From NCBI GenBank assembly GCA_025935515.1, contig JAICVC010000070.1:1-10205 (forward strand): a stretch of 10,205 nt of DNA, read 5' to 3'. The translations under genes were made by a program, and so were the position numbers. Positions 1 through 6,111 of the stretch are shown piece by piece. Origin of the DNA: Sphingomonas sp. (lineage in GTDB: Bacteria > Pseudomonadota > Alphaproteobacteria > Sphingomonadales > Sphingomonadaceae). Numbering within the stretch: position 1 is the first letter of the stretch; each line of letters opens with the position of its first letter. Under the pieces are notes generated by a model that did not search any database, was not told where the DNA came from, and saw only the letters and a program-made list of their open reading frames with translations.

Positions 1-2234
1 ATTTTCGCGGAGAGACAATTACCTCCCGCGGCCACGGCTTCATCGGCATCGGCCGCAAGCGCCTGCTCGAAATATTGCAGCACCGCGCCCGCGAGCTCGG
101 CGTCATGCTGCACTTCAACGCCGAGTGCGATCCCGCCGATTCCAAGTGGCGCGATTACGATCTCGTCATCGCGTCGGACGGCGCCAATTCGCGCTTCCGC
201 GATACCGACGCGCAGGCCTTCGGCGTCGACGTCGACGTCCGCGCCAACAAGTTCGTGTGGCTCGGCACGTCGAAGGTGTTCGACGCCTTCACCTTCGCAT
301 TCGAGGAGACGGAGCATGGCTGGATCTGGGCGCACGCCTACCGCTTCGCGCCCGACTGCTCGACCTTCATCGTCGAATGTTCCGAAGCGACCTGGCGCAG
401 CTTCGGCTTCGACAAAATGTCGCAGGACGAGAGCATCGCGGCCTGCGAGAAACTGTTCGCCAAATATCTCGACGGCCATAAGCTGCAATCGAACGCGACG
501 CACTTGGTCGGCAGCGCAGCCTGGCTCAACTTCCGCCGGATCAAGTGCGAGCGCTGGTCGAGCGGCAACGTCATTCTCCTCGGCGACGCCGCGCACACCG
601 CCCATTTCTCGATCGGCAGCGGCACCAAGCTGGCGCTCGAAGACGCGATCAAGCTCGCCGATGTTTTGTCGCGCACGTCATCGTCATTGCGAGGCTCCGA
701 AGAAGCCGCGGCAATCCAGAAATCTCACGCGGAGCCGCGGAGACGCAGAGTGGTTGGTGAACCCCCGGACTCCTCCGCGTCTCCGCGCCTCCGCGCGAAC
801 CAGGAAGCTGGATTGCTTCGCTCCGCTCGCAATGACGAACCACTGTCCCTCGAAGCCGCGCTCGACGAATATCAGGCCGAGCGGAACCTCGAGGTGCTGA
901 AGCTCCAGAACAGCGCGCGCAACTCGACCGAATGGTTCGAGGCGCTGGAGCGCTACACCCATTTCGAGCCGCTGCAGTTCGCTTACTCGCTCCTCACCCG
1001 CTCGCAGCGCATCAGCCACGAAAACCTGCGCCTGCGCGACCGCGAATGGCTCGAAGGGGTCGAGCGCTGGTTCTGGAAGCGCGCGACGGAGGGCAAGTCT
1101 AACAAGACCGCGCCCCCGATGTTCGCGCCGTTCCGCTTGCGCGAAATGGAGGTGATGAACCGCGTCACGGTCTCGCCGATGGCGATGTATTCGGCGGTCG
1201 ACGGCACGGCCAACGACTTCCACTTCGTCCATTACGGCGAGCGCGCGATCGGCGGCGCTGGTCTGATCTTCACCGAGATGACCTGCGTCTCGCCCGAGGG
1301 GCGGATCAGCCCCGGCTGCACCGGCATGTGGAACGAAACCCATGTCGCCGCGTGGAAGCGCATCGTCGATTTCGTCCACGCCCGTTCCAAGGCGAAGATC
1401 TGCCTCCAGCTCGGCCATTCGGGCGGCAAGGGTTCGACCAGGCTCGGCTGGGAGGGAAATGACGTACCCCTGGACGACGGAAACTGGCCGGTGATGGCGG
1501 CAAGCGACGTCCCCTGGTCGCCGGTCAACCAGGTGCCGCGAGCGATGACCCGCGCGGACATGGACAAGGTCCGCGACGAGTTCGTCGCCGCGGTGCGCAT
1601 GGGGCTGGAAGCGGGTTTCGACATGGTCGAGCTTCACGCCGCGCACGGTTACCTGCTGTCGAGCTTCATCACGCCGCTGCAAAACCGGCGCAGCGACGAA
1701 TATGGCGGCAGCCTTGAGAACCGCCTTCGCTACCCGCTCGAAGTCTTCGCGGCGATGCGCGCGGCCTGGCCGTCGGACCGCCCGATGTCAGTCCGAATTT
1801 CCGCGACCGACTGGGCGGGCGAGGACGGAATCACGCCCGACGAGGCGGTCGAGATCGGCGAAGCCTTCGCACGCGAAGGCACGGACCTGATCGACGTCTC
1901 GGCGGGCCAGACCTGGGCCGACCAGCAGCCGGTCTACGGCCGCATGTTCCAGACGCCGTTCAGCGACCGCATCCGCAACGAAGGGCGGCTCGCGACCATG
2001 GCCGTCGGCAACATCTACGAGCCCGACCACGCGAACTCGATCCTCGCCGCCGGCCGCGCCGACCTCGTCGCGCTGGCGCGGCCGCACCTGATCGACCCGT
2101 TCTGGACTCTGCGCGCCGCCGCGCAGCTCGACTACCGCGACGTCCCGGTCCCGCCGCAATATTTGAATGGAATGTCGCAGCTCGCCCGCAACCTCAAACG
2201 CGAGGCGGAAATGGCGGCGGCGCTGAGGGTGTGA
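1..2234 (+). CDS. Bifunctional FAD monooxygenase / OYE-type reductase (salicylyl-CoA 5-hydroxylase or 2-aminobenzoyl-CoA monooxygenase/reductase family), 5' truncated
   Basis: Partial gene: the reading frame is open from base 3 and runs off the left edge, so about 80 N-terminal residues with the FAD GxGxxG fold are missing; 743 residues are visible. The first half is a class A flavoprotein hydroxylase, shown by the FAD-binding GDAAHTAHFSIGSGTKLALE signature from base 582. From about base 1110 an Old Yellow Enzyme barrel follows, with MFAPFRLREMEVMNRV at its start, the active-site HAAHGYLL at 1635, and the NRRSDEYGGSLENR segment just after. This fusion is known for enzymes that hydroxylate, and in the aminobenzoyl case also reduce, an aromatic CoA thioester in the cytosol using NAD(P)H and O2. 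The two substrates cannot be separated from sequence. Oddity: codons 682-837 are an in-frame palindromic repeat insertion between the FAD motif and the EAALDEYQAERN helix. The TTG at 75 is internal, not the start. The stop overlaps the next gene's ATG by one base. Confidence 0.88.
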   Translation, partial: FRGETITSRGHGFIGIGRKRLLEILQHRARELGVMLHFNAECDPADSKWRDYDLVIASDGANSRFRDTDAQAFGVDVDVRANKFVWLGTSKVFDAFTFAFEETEHGWIWAHAYRFAPDCSTFIVECSEATWRSFGFDKMSQDESIAACEKLFAKYLDGHKLQSNATHLVGSAAWLNFRRIKCERWSSGNVILLGDAAHTAHFSIGSGTKLALEDAIKLADVLSRTSSSLRGSEEAAAIQKSHAEPRRRRVVGEPPDSSASPRLRANQEAGLLRSARNDEPLSLEAALDEYQAERNLEVLKLQNSARNSTEWFEALERYTHFEPLQFAYSLLTRSQRISHENLRLRDREWLEGVERWFWKRATEGKSNKTAPPMFAPFRLREMEVMNRVTVSPMAMYSAVDGTANDFHFVHYGERAIGGAGLIFTEMTCVSPEGRISPGCTGMWNETHVAAWKRIVDFVHARSKAKICLQLGHSGGKGSTRLGWEGNDVPLDDGNWPVMAASDVPWSPVNQVPRAMTRADMDKVRDEFVAAVRMGLEAGFDMVELHAAHGYLLSSFITPLQNRRSDEYGGSLENRLRYPLEVFAAMRAAWPSDRPMSVRISATDWAGEDGITPDEAVEIGEAFAREGTDLIDVSAGQTWADQQPVYGRMFQTPFSDRIRNEGRLATMAVGNIYEPDHANSILAAGRADLVALARPHLIDPFWTLRAAAQLDYRDVPVPPQYLNGMSQLARNLKREAEMAAALRV
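682..837. repeat. Nested palindromic repeat inserted in frame in the hydroxylase gene
   Basis: The outer arms are 682-719 (cgtcattgcgag...caatccag) and 808-837 (ctggattgc...ctcgcaatgacg). Their outer 12 and inner 8 bases are exact reverse complements, and between these the left arm has 18 bases and the right arm 10. The unit is 156 bp, exactly 52 codons with no stop in the sense frame, so the host ORF survives. It encodes a low-complexity arginine, serine and alanine-rich stretch unlike the flanking enzyme. The left end is preceded by a second copy of cgtcat (676-681). I recall this arm sequence as a common dispersed intergenic palindrome in proteobacteria, often mis-called as a protein containing CERSEAI. 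The copy number in this genome is not visible here. Confidence 0.85.
725..798. repeat. Inner inverted repeat nested inside the palindromic element
   Basis: The arm 725-750 (tcacgcggagccgcggagac...) and the arm 773-798 (ctccgcgtctccgcgcctcc...) are reverse complements with 3 mismatches in 26 bases, around a 22-base loop (751-772). This sequence differs from the outer arms, so the element looks like one palindrome family inserted in, or carried by, another. It resembles the CGCGGAGACGCGGAG dispersed repeat often seen in GC-rich genomes, which is a recollection rather than a search result. Confidence 0.75.
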
Positions 2235-2455
2235 TGTTATCGGAATTCAACTGGATGCCCATCTTGGCGCTTGGGGCGCTAGCGATTCTTGGGTTCGAAT
2301 CCTTCCAAGGCTGGCGGACAGGTCGGATTGAGTTTCGAGCACTGCAAGGAGATCGTGCAAAATCACCAACCATCTATTGGTTCATTATGGGCATGAACGG
2401 GCTGCTGATTGCAGGCGTCGTGCTGGCGTTCCTCGGAATTTACGGTGATCTGTAG
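2234..2455 (+). CDS. Small two-helix inner-membrane protein, function unknown
   Basis: A 73-residue protein if the ATG at 2234 is used; a GTG at 2231 directly before it is an alternative. The ATG overlaps the stop of the flavoenzyme gene (TGATG), so translation is probably coupled. Two hydrophobic segments are visible, roughly residues 8-22 (MPILALGALAILGF) and 49-68 (WFIMGMNGLLIAGVVLAFLG). A polar loop with basic residues (GWRTGRIEFRALQGDRAKS) lies between them. No family is recognised. By hand count the gene is about 52% GC, clearly below its neighbours, with many A/T-ending codons, so it may have a different origin or be under weak codon selection. It converges on the PilZ gene, with 17 bases between the two stops. 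Confidence 0.65.
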   Translation: MLSEFNWMPILALGALAILGFESFQGWRTGRIEFRALQGDRAKSPTIYWFIMGMNGLLIAGVVLAFLGIYGDL

Positions 2456-2472
2456 TGCGGCGCATCGGCCGG

Positions 2473-2751
2473 TTACAGCGCCACCGGTTCCGCGAAGACG
2501 CCGCCGGATTCGAGCCCGCAGGCCCAGCAGATCACGGCCTTGACCGGATCGTGCTTGCCGGCCTTGAGCGTCACTTCCCAGCCCACCTGGAGCGGGCCTT
2601 CGGTGCGCAGGCGGAAGCCGTCGCTCGACAGGTTGAGCATCTGGGCGTCGATCTCGCCGGCGTCGCATTCGACGCTGACGTCGTAGGTCACGTCGATGCG
2701 CGGGTCCCTGGGGAGCCAGTCCTGCCCCTCCAGAATCGCTTGATGTTTCAT
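2473..2751 (-). CDS. PilZ domain protein (putative cyclic-di-GMP receptor)
   Basis: A 92-residue protein made of a single small beta-barrel domain. The (D/N)xSxxG signature of PilZ is present as NLSSDG at residues 40-45. The C-terminal pattern VICWACGLESGGVFAEPV matches the usual PilZ strand ending in G-x-x-F-x-x-P-V. The N-terminal arginine motif, normally RxxxR, is only RDPR (R15, R18), so c-di-GMP binding is uncertain. PilZ proteins act as cytosolic or membrane-associated c-di-GMP effectors in motility, exopolysaccharide and cell-cycle control; nothing here identifies the partner. The ATG at 2751 is the only usable start, because an in-frame stop lies five codons upstream. It overlaps the stop of a 41-codon ORF as ATGA, with no strong ribosome binding site of its own, which suggests coupled translation. 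Confidence 0.75.
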   Translation of the reverse strand: MKHQAILEGQDWLPRDPRIDVTYDVSVECDAGEIDAQMLNLSSDGFRLRTEGPLQVGWEVTLKAGKHDPVKAVICWACGLESGGVFAEPVAL

Positions 2752-2873
2752 GCCACGTCCACTTCATCCGGTGCACACGGCGTCCACTCCGCGCGCACGA
2801 GTTCCACACCAGCAATCTGACGCACAGGGTTGATCAAGGTCTGAAGGAAGTGAGTTGCGGATTCGTTAACCAT
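2748..2873 (-). CDS. Short ORF (41 aa) coupled to the PilZ gene, unknown function
   Basis: This ORF begins with MVNESATHFLQTLINPVR and ends DEVDVA. Its TGA stop shares ATGA with the PilZ start, the usual arrangement of translationally coupled genes. A GGGAGG ribosome binding site (plus-strand bases 2884-2889) lies 10 bases before the ATG at 2873. A second in-frame ATG at 2882 would add three residues but abuts the Shine-Dalgarno sequence. The composition looks protein-like (mixed hydrophobic and acidic, no low complexity), but no family is recognised. It could be a genuine small protein or a leader peptide that opens the PilZ start for ribosomes. GC at third positions is moderate, which gives neither strong support nor contradiction. 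Confidence 0.5.
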   Translation of the reverse strand: MVNESATHFLQTLINPVRQIAGVELVRAEWTPCAPDEVDVA

Positions 2874-2883
2874 ACGAAACATT

Positions 2884-2938
2884 CCTCCCTGCGACGGAGC
2901 TCGTGGGAGGGGAACCATCCCGCAGGATGGTGGAGGGA
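2884..2938. repeat. REP-like double-hairpin palindrome
   Basis: Two adjacent hairpins are visible: cctccc (2884-2889) with gggagg (2905-2910), and accatcc (2914-2920) with ggatggt (2925-2931) around a cgca loop. The element ends in ggaggga (2932-2938), which partly mirrors the opening cctccc. The layout (cctccc-hairpin-ggaggggaaccat-hairpin-atggtggaggg) resembles a dispersed intergenic palindrome I recall from sphingomonad genomes. On the minus strand its last bases provide the GGGAGG ribosome binding site of the short ORF before PilZ. Confidence 0.65.
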
Positions 2939-2984
2939 TCGATGTTGAAGAGCTCGTCAGGCGGGAAAGCCAGACTCCGCAGCT

Positions 2985-3263
2985 TCAGGCTCCGCTGACC
3001 GGCTCGGCCCATTCCTTGGCTTTTTCCACGGCGTTCAATTCGCGGATCAGGGCGTCGACGCTGCGTGTCAACTCGTTGAGGAAGGTGATCTCGTGGCGGG
3101 CGCCGCGATAGCTCTCGGCCATCAGGATCGCGTCGATCAGGATCGGCACCACCAGGCTCTCGGGATCGTCGATTTCTTCGAGGCCGCGGAGCTTGGCGAG
3201 CGCCTTTCGCCGCGCCCCCACCGGATCGTTCATCGCTTCGGTGCGGCCGATAACCCAGGCCAT
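2985..3263 (-). CDS. Conserved-looking small hypothetical protein (92 aa)
   Basis: The ATG at 3263 was chosen because GGGAG (plus-strand 3271-3275) lies seven bases upstream; a TTG at 3290 in the same frame would add nine residues but lacks comparable support. The protein starts MAWVIGRTEAMNDPVGARRK and looks mostly alpha-helical: a basic segment (ARRKALAKLRGLEEIDD), a hydrophobic helix (VVPILIDAILMAE) that is short for a membrane span, and a C-terminal amphipathic helix (LNELTRSVDALIRELNAVEKAKEW). No known domain is recognised and no function is assigned. It lies 102 bp downstream of the alpha-galactosidase on the same strand and could be transcribed by read-through or independently. Confidence 0.6.
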   Translation of the reverse strand: MAWVIGRTEAMNDPVGARRKALAKLRGLEEIDDPESLVVPILIDAILMAESYRGARHEITFLNELTRSVDALIRELNAVEKAKEWAEPVSGA

Positions 3264-3365
3264 TTTCGCTCTCCCGCCTTCCGCTCCCAAGAATACGCTG
3301 ATGACCGAAAGCGGGAAGTTCGGGCCGCCGCAGCCGAAGCGCGGCTCGGCGCAGGCCCAGGTAAC

Positions 3366-5144
3366 TTACGGTTCAATCAGCCTCGAAGCGTGCGGAGGAA
3401 CCTCGATCTTCGCGCCCCCCACTTCTACCGGCTCGGTCCGATCGCCGACGTTGAACAGGTTTACCATCCAGCTTCCATCGGGACGAGTTGCTCGCTGCAC
3501 GATGACGGCCTGGCTCGAACCGAGTTCGGGAAACTCGCACCGAAGCTCGGTTCCGCGAAGGAGCGAGGCGAACAGTTCGGACCGCTCTTCGGAGAGCTCG
3601 TCGAGCTTGTCGCTGGTCATCAGCACGCCGCCGGACAGGCCGGCGAACATCAGTAGCGAACGCACCTCCTCGTCGCTGAGCTCATGGAAGCCGTCGCGCA
3701 GCAGCACGCAGTCCGGATCGGCCTGCCACAGGACGCCGGAGGCGTGGTTACGGGTCAGCTGGTCGCGCAGCAGGCTTTCGGCGGAATAGTCGCCGTGCCA
3801 GCTGACGCCGATGTCGCGGCCGATGCGGACCGCATCGACCAGGCCGACCGAGGCCCACAAGGGACAGCCGCACCCCAGCCACAACACGTCGCCGATTTCC
3901 TCGCGGATGATCGCCGCCATCCGCCGCCAGATGTCGACGCGGGAGAGTCCGGCCTCGTGCCAGCGCGCCTCGGCGGGGCCATATTCCATCCCGGCGTTCA
4001 TGAAGTCGGTCTTGAAGTAGCGTGCGCCCCAGTCCCGCCGCCAGGTTCGGAAGACCGCGCGAATGTAGGCGGCGGCTTCGGGATTGGTGACGTCGAGGAC
4101 GTAATATTCCTCGCTGCCCTTGTGCCAGCGGAACTCGCCGTAGAATTTCATGTGGACGAGCGGCCCGCCGCCATCCGCGCGCTGGACGACCCAGTCGGGA
4201 TGCGCGGCGTAAAGCCGGCTGCGGTTGCCGACGAGGAACGGCGCGATCCACAAGCCCGGGGTGAACCCAGCCGCCGAAATGTCACCGAGCAGCGGCTTAA
4301 TGCCGCGTTGGAATTGCGGCTTCACGTCGAGCCAGTCACCCATTTCGGGCGTGAATCCGTCGTCGATCTGGAACACTTCGAAAGGAACGTTCCGGTCATC
4401 GCGAAATTGCTTTGCGGCGGCGAGATTATCGAGGATGGAGCGCTCGTCGATCGCTGCATAGAGATTATACCAGGAGCACCAGCCGGTGATGCGCTTGTCC
4501 CGCAGTCGCGGTGGGGATGGGGATTCGGCGGCGACCAAATGCGACCACCGCCGCAGCGCCGGTTCGACTTCGTCATCGTCGAACATGACGAGCGGCTCGG
4601 CTTCAACGGTGCCGTCATGCGGCACGCCGTCGCGCAACGTCTCGACGTCGATCGTCGGCGCCGCAGCGTTTCCCCCAAAATGGAAGCGGCTCTGGAAACG
4701 ATCGTGCCGTGTGAAGCCGAGCACGACCGCGCCGGGCTGTGCGCTCGGCAGCAGCGCGGTCATTGCGAAGCCGAGCGTCGGCGCCTTGGCCGGCGGCCCG
4801 TCGCCGACGGGCGTGCCGGGCTCGACGAAGAAACTGCCATCCCAGCTTTGATAGCCGTTGCGCAGGTATGAGCGGACGCCGCCCGCCGAACCAATCCGAA
4901 AACCGAGGCTGTCGACCCGCCGCTCGTTCGGAATGCCCTCGAGCCGGAAGCGGAGCCTCGTGCTTTCCCCCGCCTCGATCTCCAGCGCGGCCGTCCCGGA
5001 ATCGAGCTCCCAGACGACGCGGCCGCCATTCACCTCCGGCGGCGCATGGGGCGGAACCTCGCCATCGATCAGCGGCTCGATATTGCGGAGCGTGATCCCG
5101 CGGCCGGTGAACGTCAGCGGCTCGCGTTCGACCTCAATCGGCAA
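3366..5144 (-). CDS. GH36 alpha-galactosidase (melibiase-type), cytoplasmic
   Basis: A 592-residue retaining glycoside hydrolase that removes terminal alpha-linked galactose. An N-terminal beta-sandwich is followed by the GH36 barrel with GWCSWYN (about 221-227), QIDDG (259-263) and GLWIAPF (297-303). The nucleophile aspartate is in YFKTDFMNAG (D380). The acid/base aspartate is in GLVDAVRIGRD (D444). The layout resembles the Thermotoga GalA branch, whose length is similar. There is no signal peptide, so it acts inside the cell on imported substrate. The frame stays open to 5279, but those extra codons lie over the end of the preceding gene. I place the start at the TTG at 5144, seven bases after GGGAG, giving an 11-bp overlap with the upstream stop. 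It is the last gene of the operon. The natural glycoside is unknown, and activity on another alpha-glycoside is possible. Confidence 0.88.
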   Translation of the reverse strand: MPIEVEREPLTFTGRGITLRNIEPLIDGEVPPHAPPEVNGGRVVWELDSGTAALEIEAGESTRLRFRLEGIPNERRVDSLGFRIGSAGGVRSYLRNGYQSWDGSFFVEPGTPVGDGPPAKAPTLGFAMTALLPSAQPGAVVLGFTRHDRFQSRFHFGGNAAAPTIDVETLRDGVPHDGTVEAEPLVMFDDDEVEPALRRWSHLVAAESPSPPRLRDKRITGWCSWYNLYAAIDERSILDNLAAAKQFRDDRNVPFEVFQIDDGFTPEMGDWLDVKPQFQRGIKPLLGDISAAGFTPGLWIAPFLVGNRSRLYAAHPDWVVQRADGGGPLVHMKFYGEFRWHKGSEEYYVLDVTNPEAAAYIRAVFRTWRRDWGARYFKTDFMNAGMEYGPAEARWHEAGLSRVDIWRRMAAIIREEIGDVLWLGCGCPLWASVGLVDAVRIGRDIGVSWHGDYSAESLLRDQLTRNHASGVLWQADPDCVLLRDGFHELSDEEVRSLLMFAGLSGGVLMTSDKLDELSEERSELFASLLRGTELRCEFPELGSSQAVIVQRATRPDGSWMVNLFNVGDRTEPVEVGGAKIEVPPHASRLIEP

Positions 5145-6111
5145 GCCGCAGCTCCCGGCCTTCTTTCGCCGACTGCACCGCGGCGAGCGCGAGCCGCAGC
5201 GTGCGCGCACCCTCTCGCAGCGGAATGTACGGCTCGCGCTTTTCGGCGATTGCGTCGGCGACGTCGGTGAGCTGCGCAACGAAGGGGTCCGTATCGCCGG
5301 CGATCGTCTCGCTCGTGACTTCGCTGGCGGTTTGCGTCAGCACGGCCTCGTTCCAGCTGGTGAACCGGCCAGTCATGCGCTCGGCCATCACCGCCCATTC
5401 CTTGTGCCACACGTCCGGAATGGCGATGTTGCTGGCGCTGAGGGTCGCGAGCCGCCCGTCATCCCAGCCGAAGATCATCGCCGACACGTCCTCGACATCA
5501 TAATCGGGAACGTCGCGGTGGAAGAGGTTGGCGTAGCGCGCGTAGACGCTGTCGGGCTCGCCGACGAGGTGACGGATGAGGTCGACCTGGTGGATCGCCT
5601 GCTCGAGGATCTGGCCGCCCGACAAGGCGCGCTTGCGCCACCAATGGGCGTGTAGCGCGTTGCAATAATAGCCGCCGACATACAGCCCGACCGGGCCCGT
5701 ATCGAGCGAGCGCCAGCGGCGCACCGCGTCGCCGAAACGGTACATGAAGCCGATCGCCGCGACGACTCCGCTGGCCTCGACCGCGTCGACCATTCGAGTG
5801 GCGGCGTCCATGTCGAGCGCGATCGGCTTTTCGACCAGCAGGTGGACACCGCGCTGCGCCGCATGCTCGATCTCGCCGTGCCGATTGTACGGCGGCAGGG
5901 TCGCAATCATCAGGTCGATACCGTCATCGATCATTGTGTCGAGATCGACATAGGCGATGGCGCCATGCTGCCCGGCGAAGGCACGCGTGCGGTCGAGGTC
6001 ACGGCCGCAGCAACCGGCCAGCTCCATCCGCTCGCCGAGCGCGGCAACTGCGCCGGCGTGCCGCGCGGCGATTCCGCCGCAGCCGAGCAGGCCGACGCGA
6101 AGCCTGGTCAC
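5134..6111 (-). CDS. Gfo/Idh/MocA-family NAD(P)-dependent sugar/polyol oxidoreductase
   Basis: A 325-residue protein of the usual family length. The N-terminal Rossmann motif is GLLGCGGIAARH (7-18), and the family EKP motif that binds the nicotinamide and sugar is at 94-96. The C-terminal domain has GGQILEQAIHQVDLIRHLVGE (165-185), with the conserved His174 and Asp177 region typical of catalytic members. Such enzymes oxidise or reduce hydroxyl groups of sugars, inositols or sugar derivatives in the cytosol; the substrate is not predictable. It starts with GTG at 6111, preceded by a GCGAGG-like ribosome binding site, and overlaps the upstream dehydrogenase stop as GTGA. Its 3' end carries the ribosome binding site of the GH36 gene, so all three are probably made from one coupled message. 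A role in oxidising the glycoside before, or the sugar or polyol after, galactosidase action is inferred. Confidence 0.85.
   Translation of the reverse strand: MTRLRVGLLGCGGIAARHAGAVAALGERMELAGCCGRDLDRTRAFAGQHGAIAYVDLDTMIDDGIDLMIATLPPYNRHGEIEHAAQRGVHLLVEKPIALDMDAATRMVDAVEASGVVAAIGFMYRFGDAVRRWRSLDTGPVGLYVGGYYCNALHAHWWRKRALSGGQILEQAIHQVDLIRHLVGEPDSVYARYANLFHRDVPDYDVEDVSAMIFGWDDGRLATLSASNIAIPDVWHKEWAVMAERMTGRFTSWNEAVLTQTASEVTSETIAGDTDPFVAQLTDVADAIAEKREPYIPLREGARTLRLALAAVQSAKEGRELRLAD
5152..5156 (-). promoter_or_regulatory. Ribosome binding site that sets the GH36 TTG start
   Basis: GGGAG on the minus strand lies inside the last codons of the Gfo/Idh/MocA gene, seven bases before TTG at 5144. 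No ATG or GTG lies in frame nearby, so this site decides the start. Confidence 0.6.

Noticed and set aside
649..843. Antisense frame over the repeat reading CERSEAIQ and LLRSLAMT
   Set aside because: This peptide pattern is the familiar translation of the palindromic repeat itself, with repeat-derived composition and no separate start signals; not a gene.
684..1682. Long minus-strand frame opposite the flavoenzyme
   Set aside because: Arginine- and histidine-rich shadow caused by high third-position GC in the real plus-strand gene, whose domains are clear.
2363..2815. 150-codon minus-strand frame across PilZ and the small membrane protein
   Set aside because: It overlaps two better-supported frames, is arginine-rich, and crosses the convergent stop region.
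3332..3346. Hairpin agccg/cggct between GH36 and the 92-aa gene as a terminator
   Set aside because: Only five base pairs and no following T-run on the minus strand; not enough to call a terminator.
3684..4871. 395-codon plus-strand frame opposite GH36
   Set aside because: Antisense shadow of a well-supported GH36 gene; no recognisable domain and low-complexity composition.
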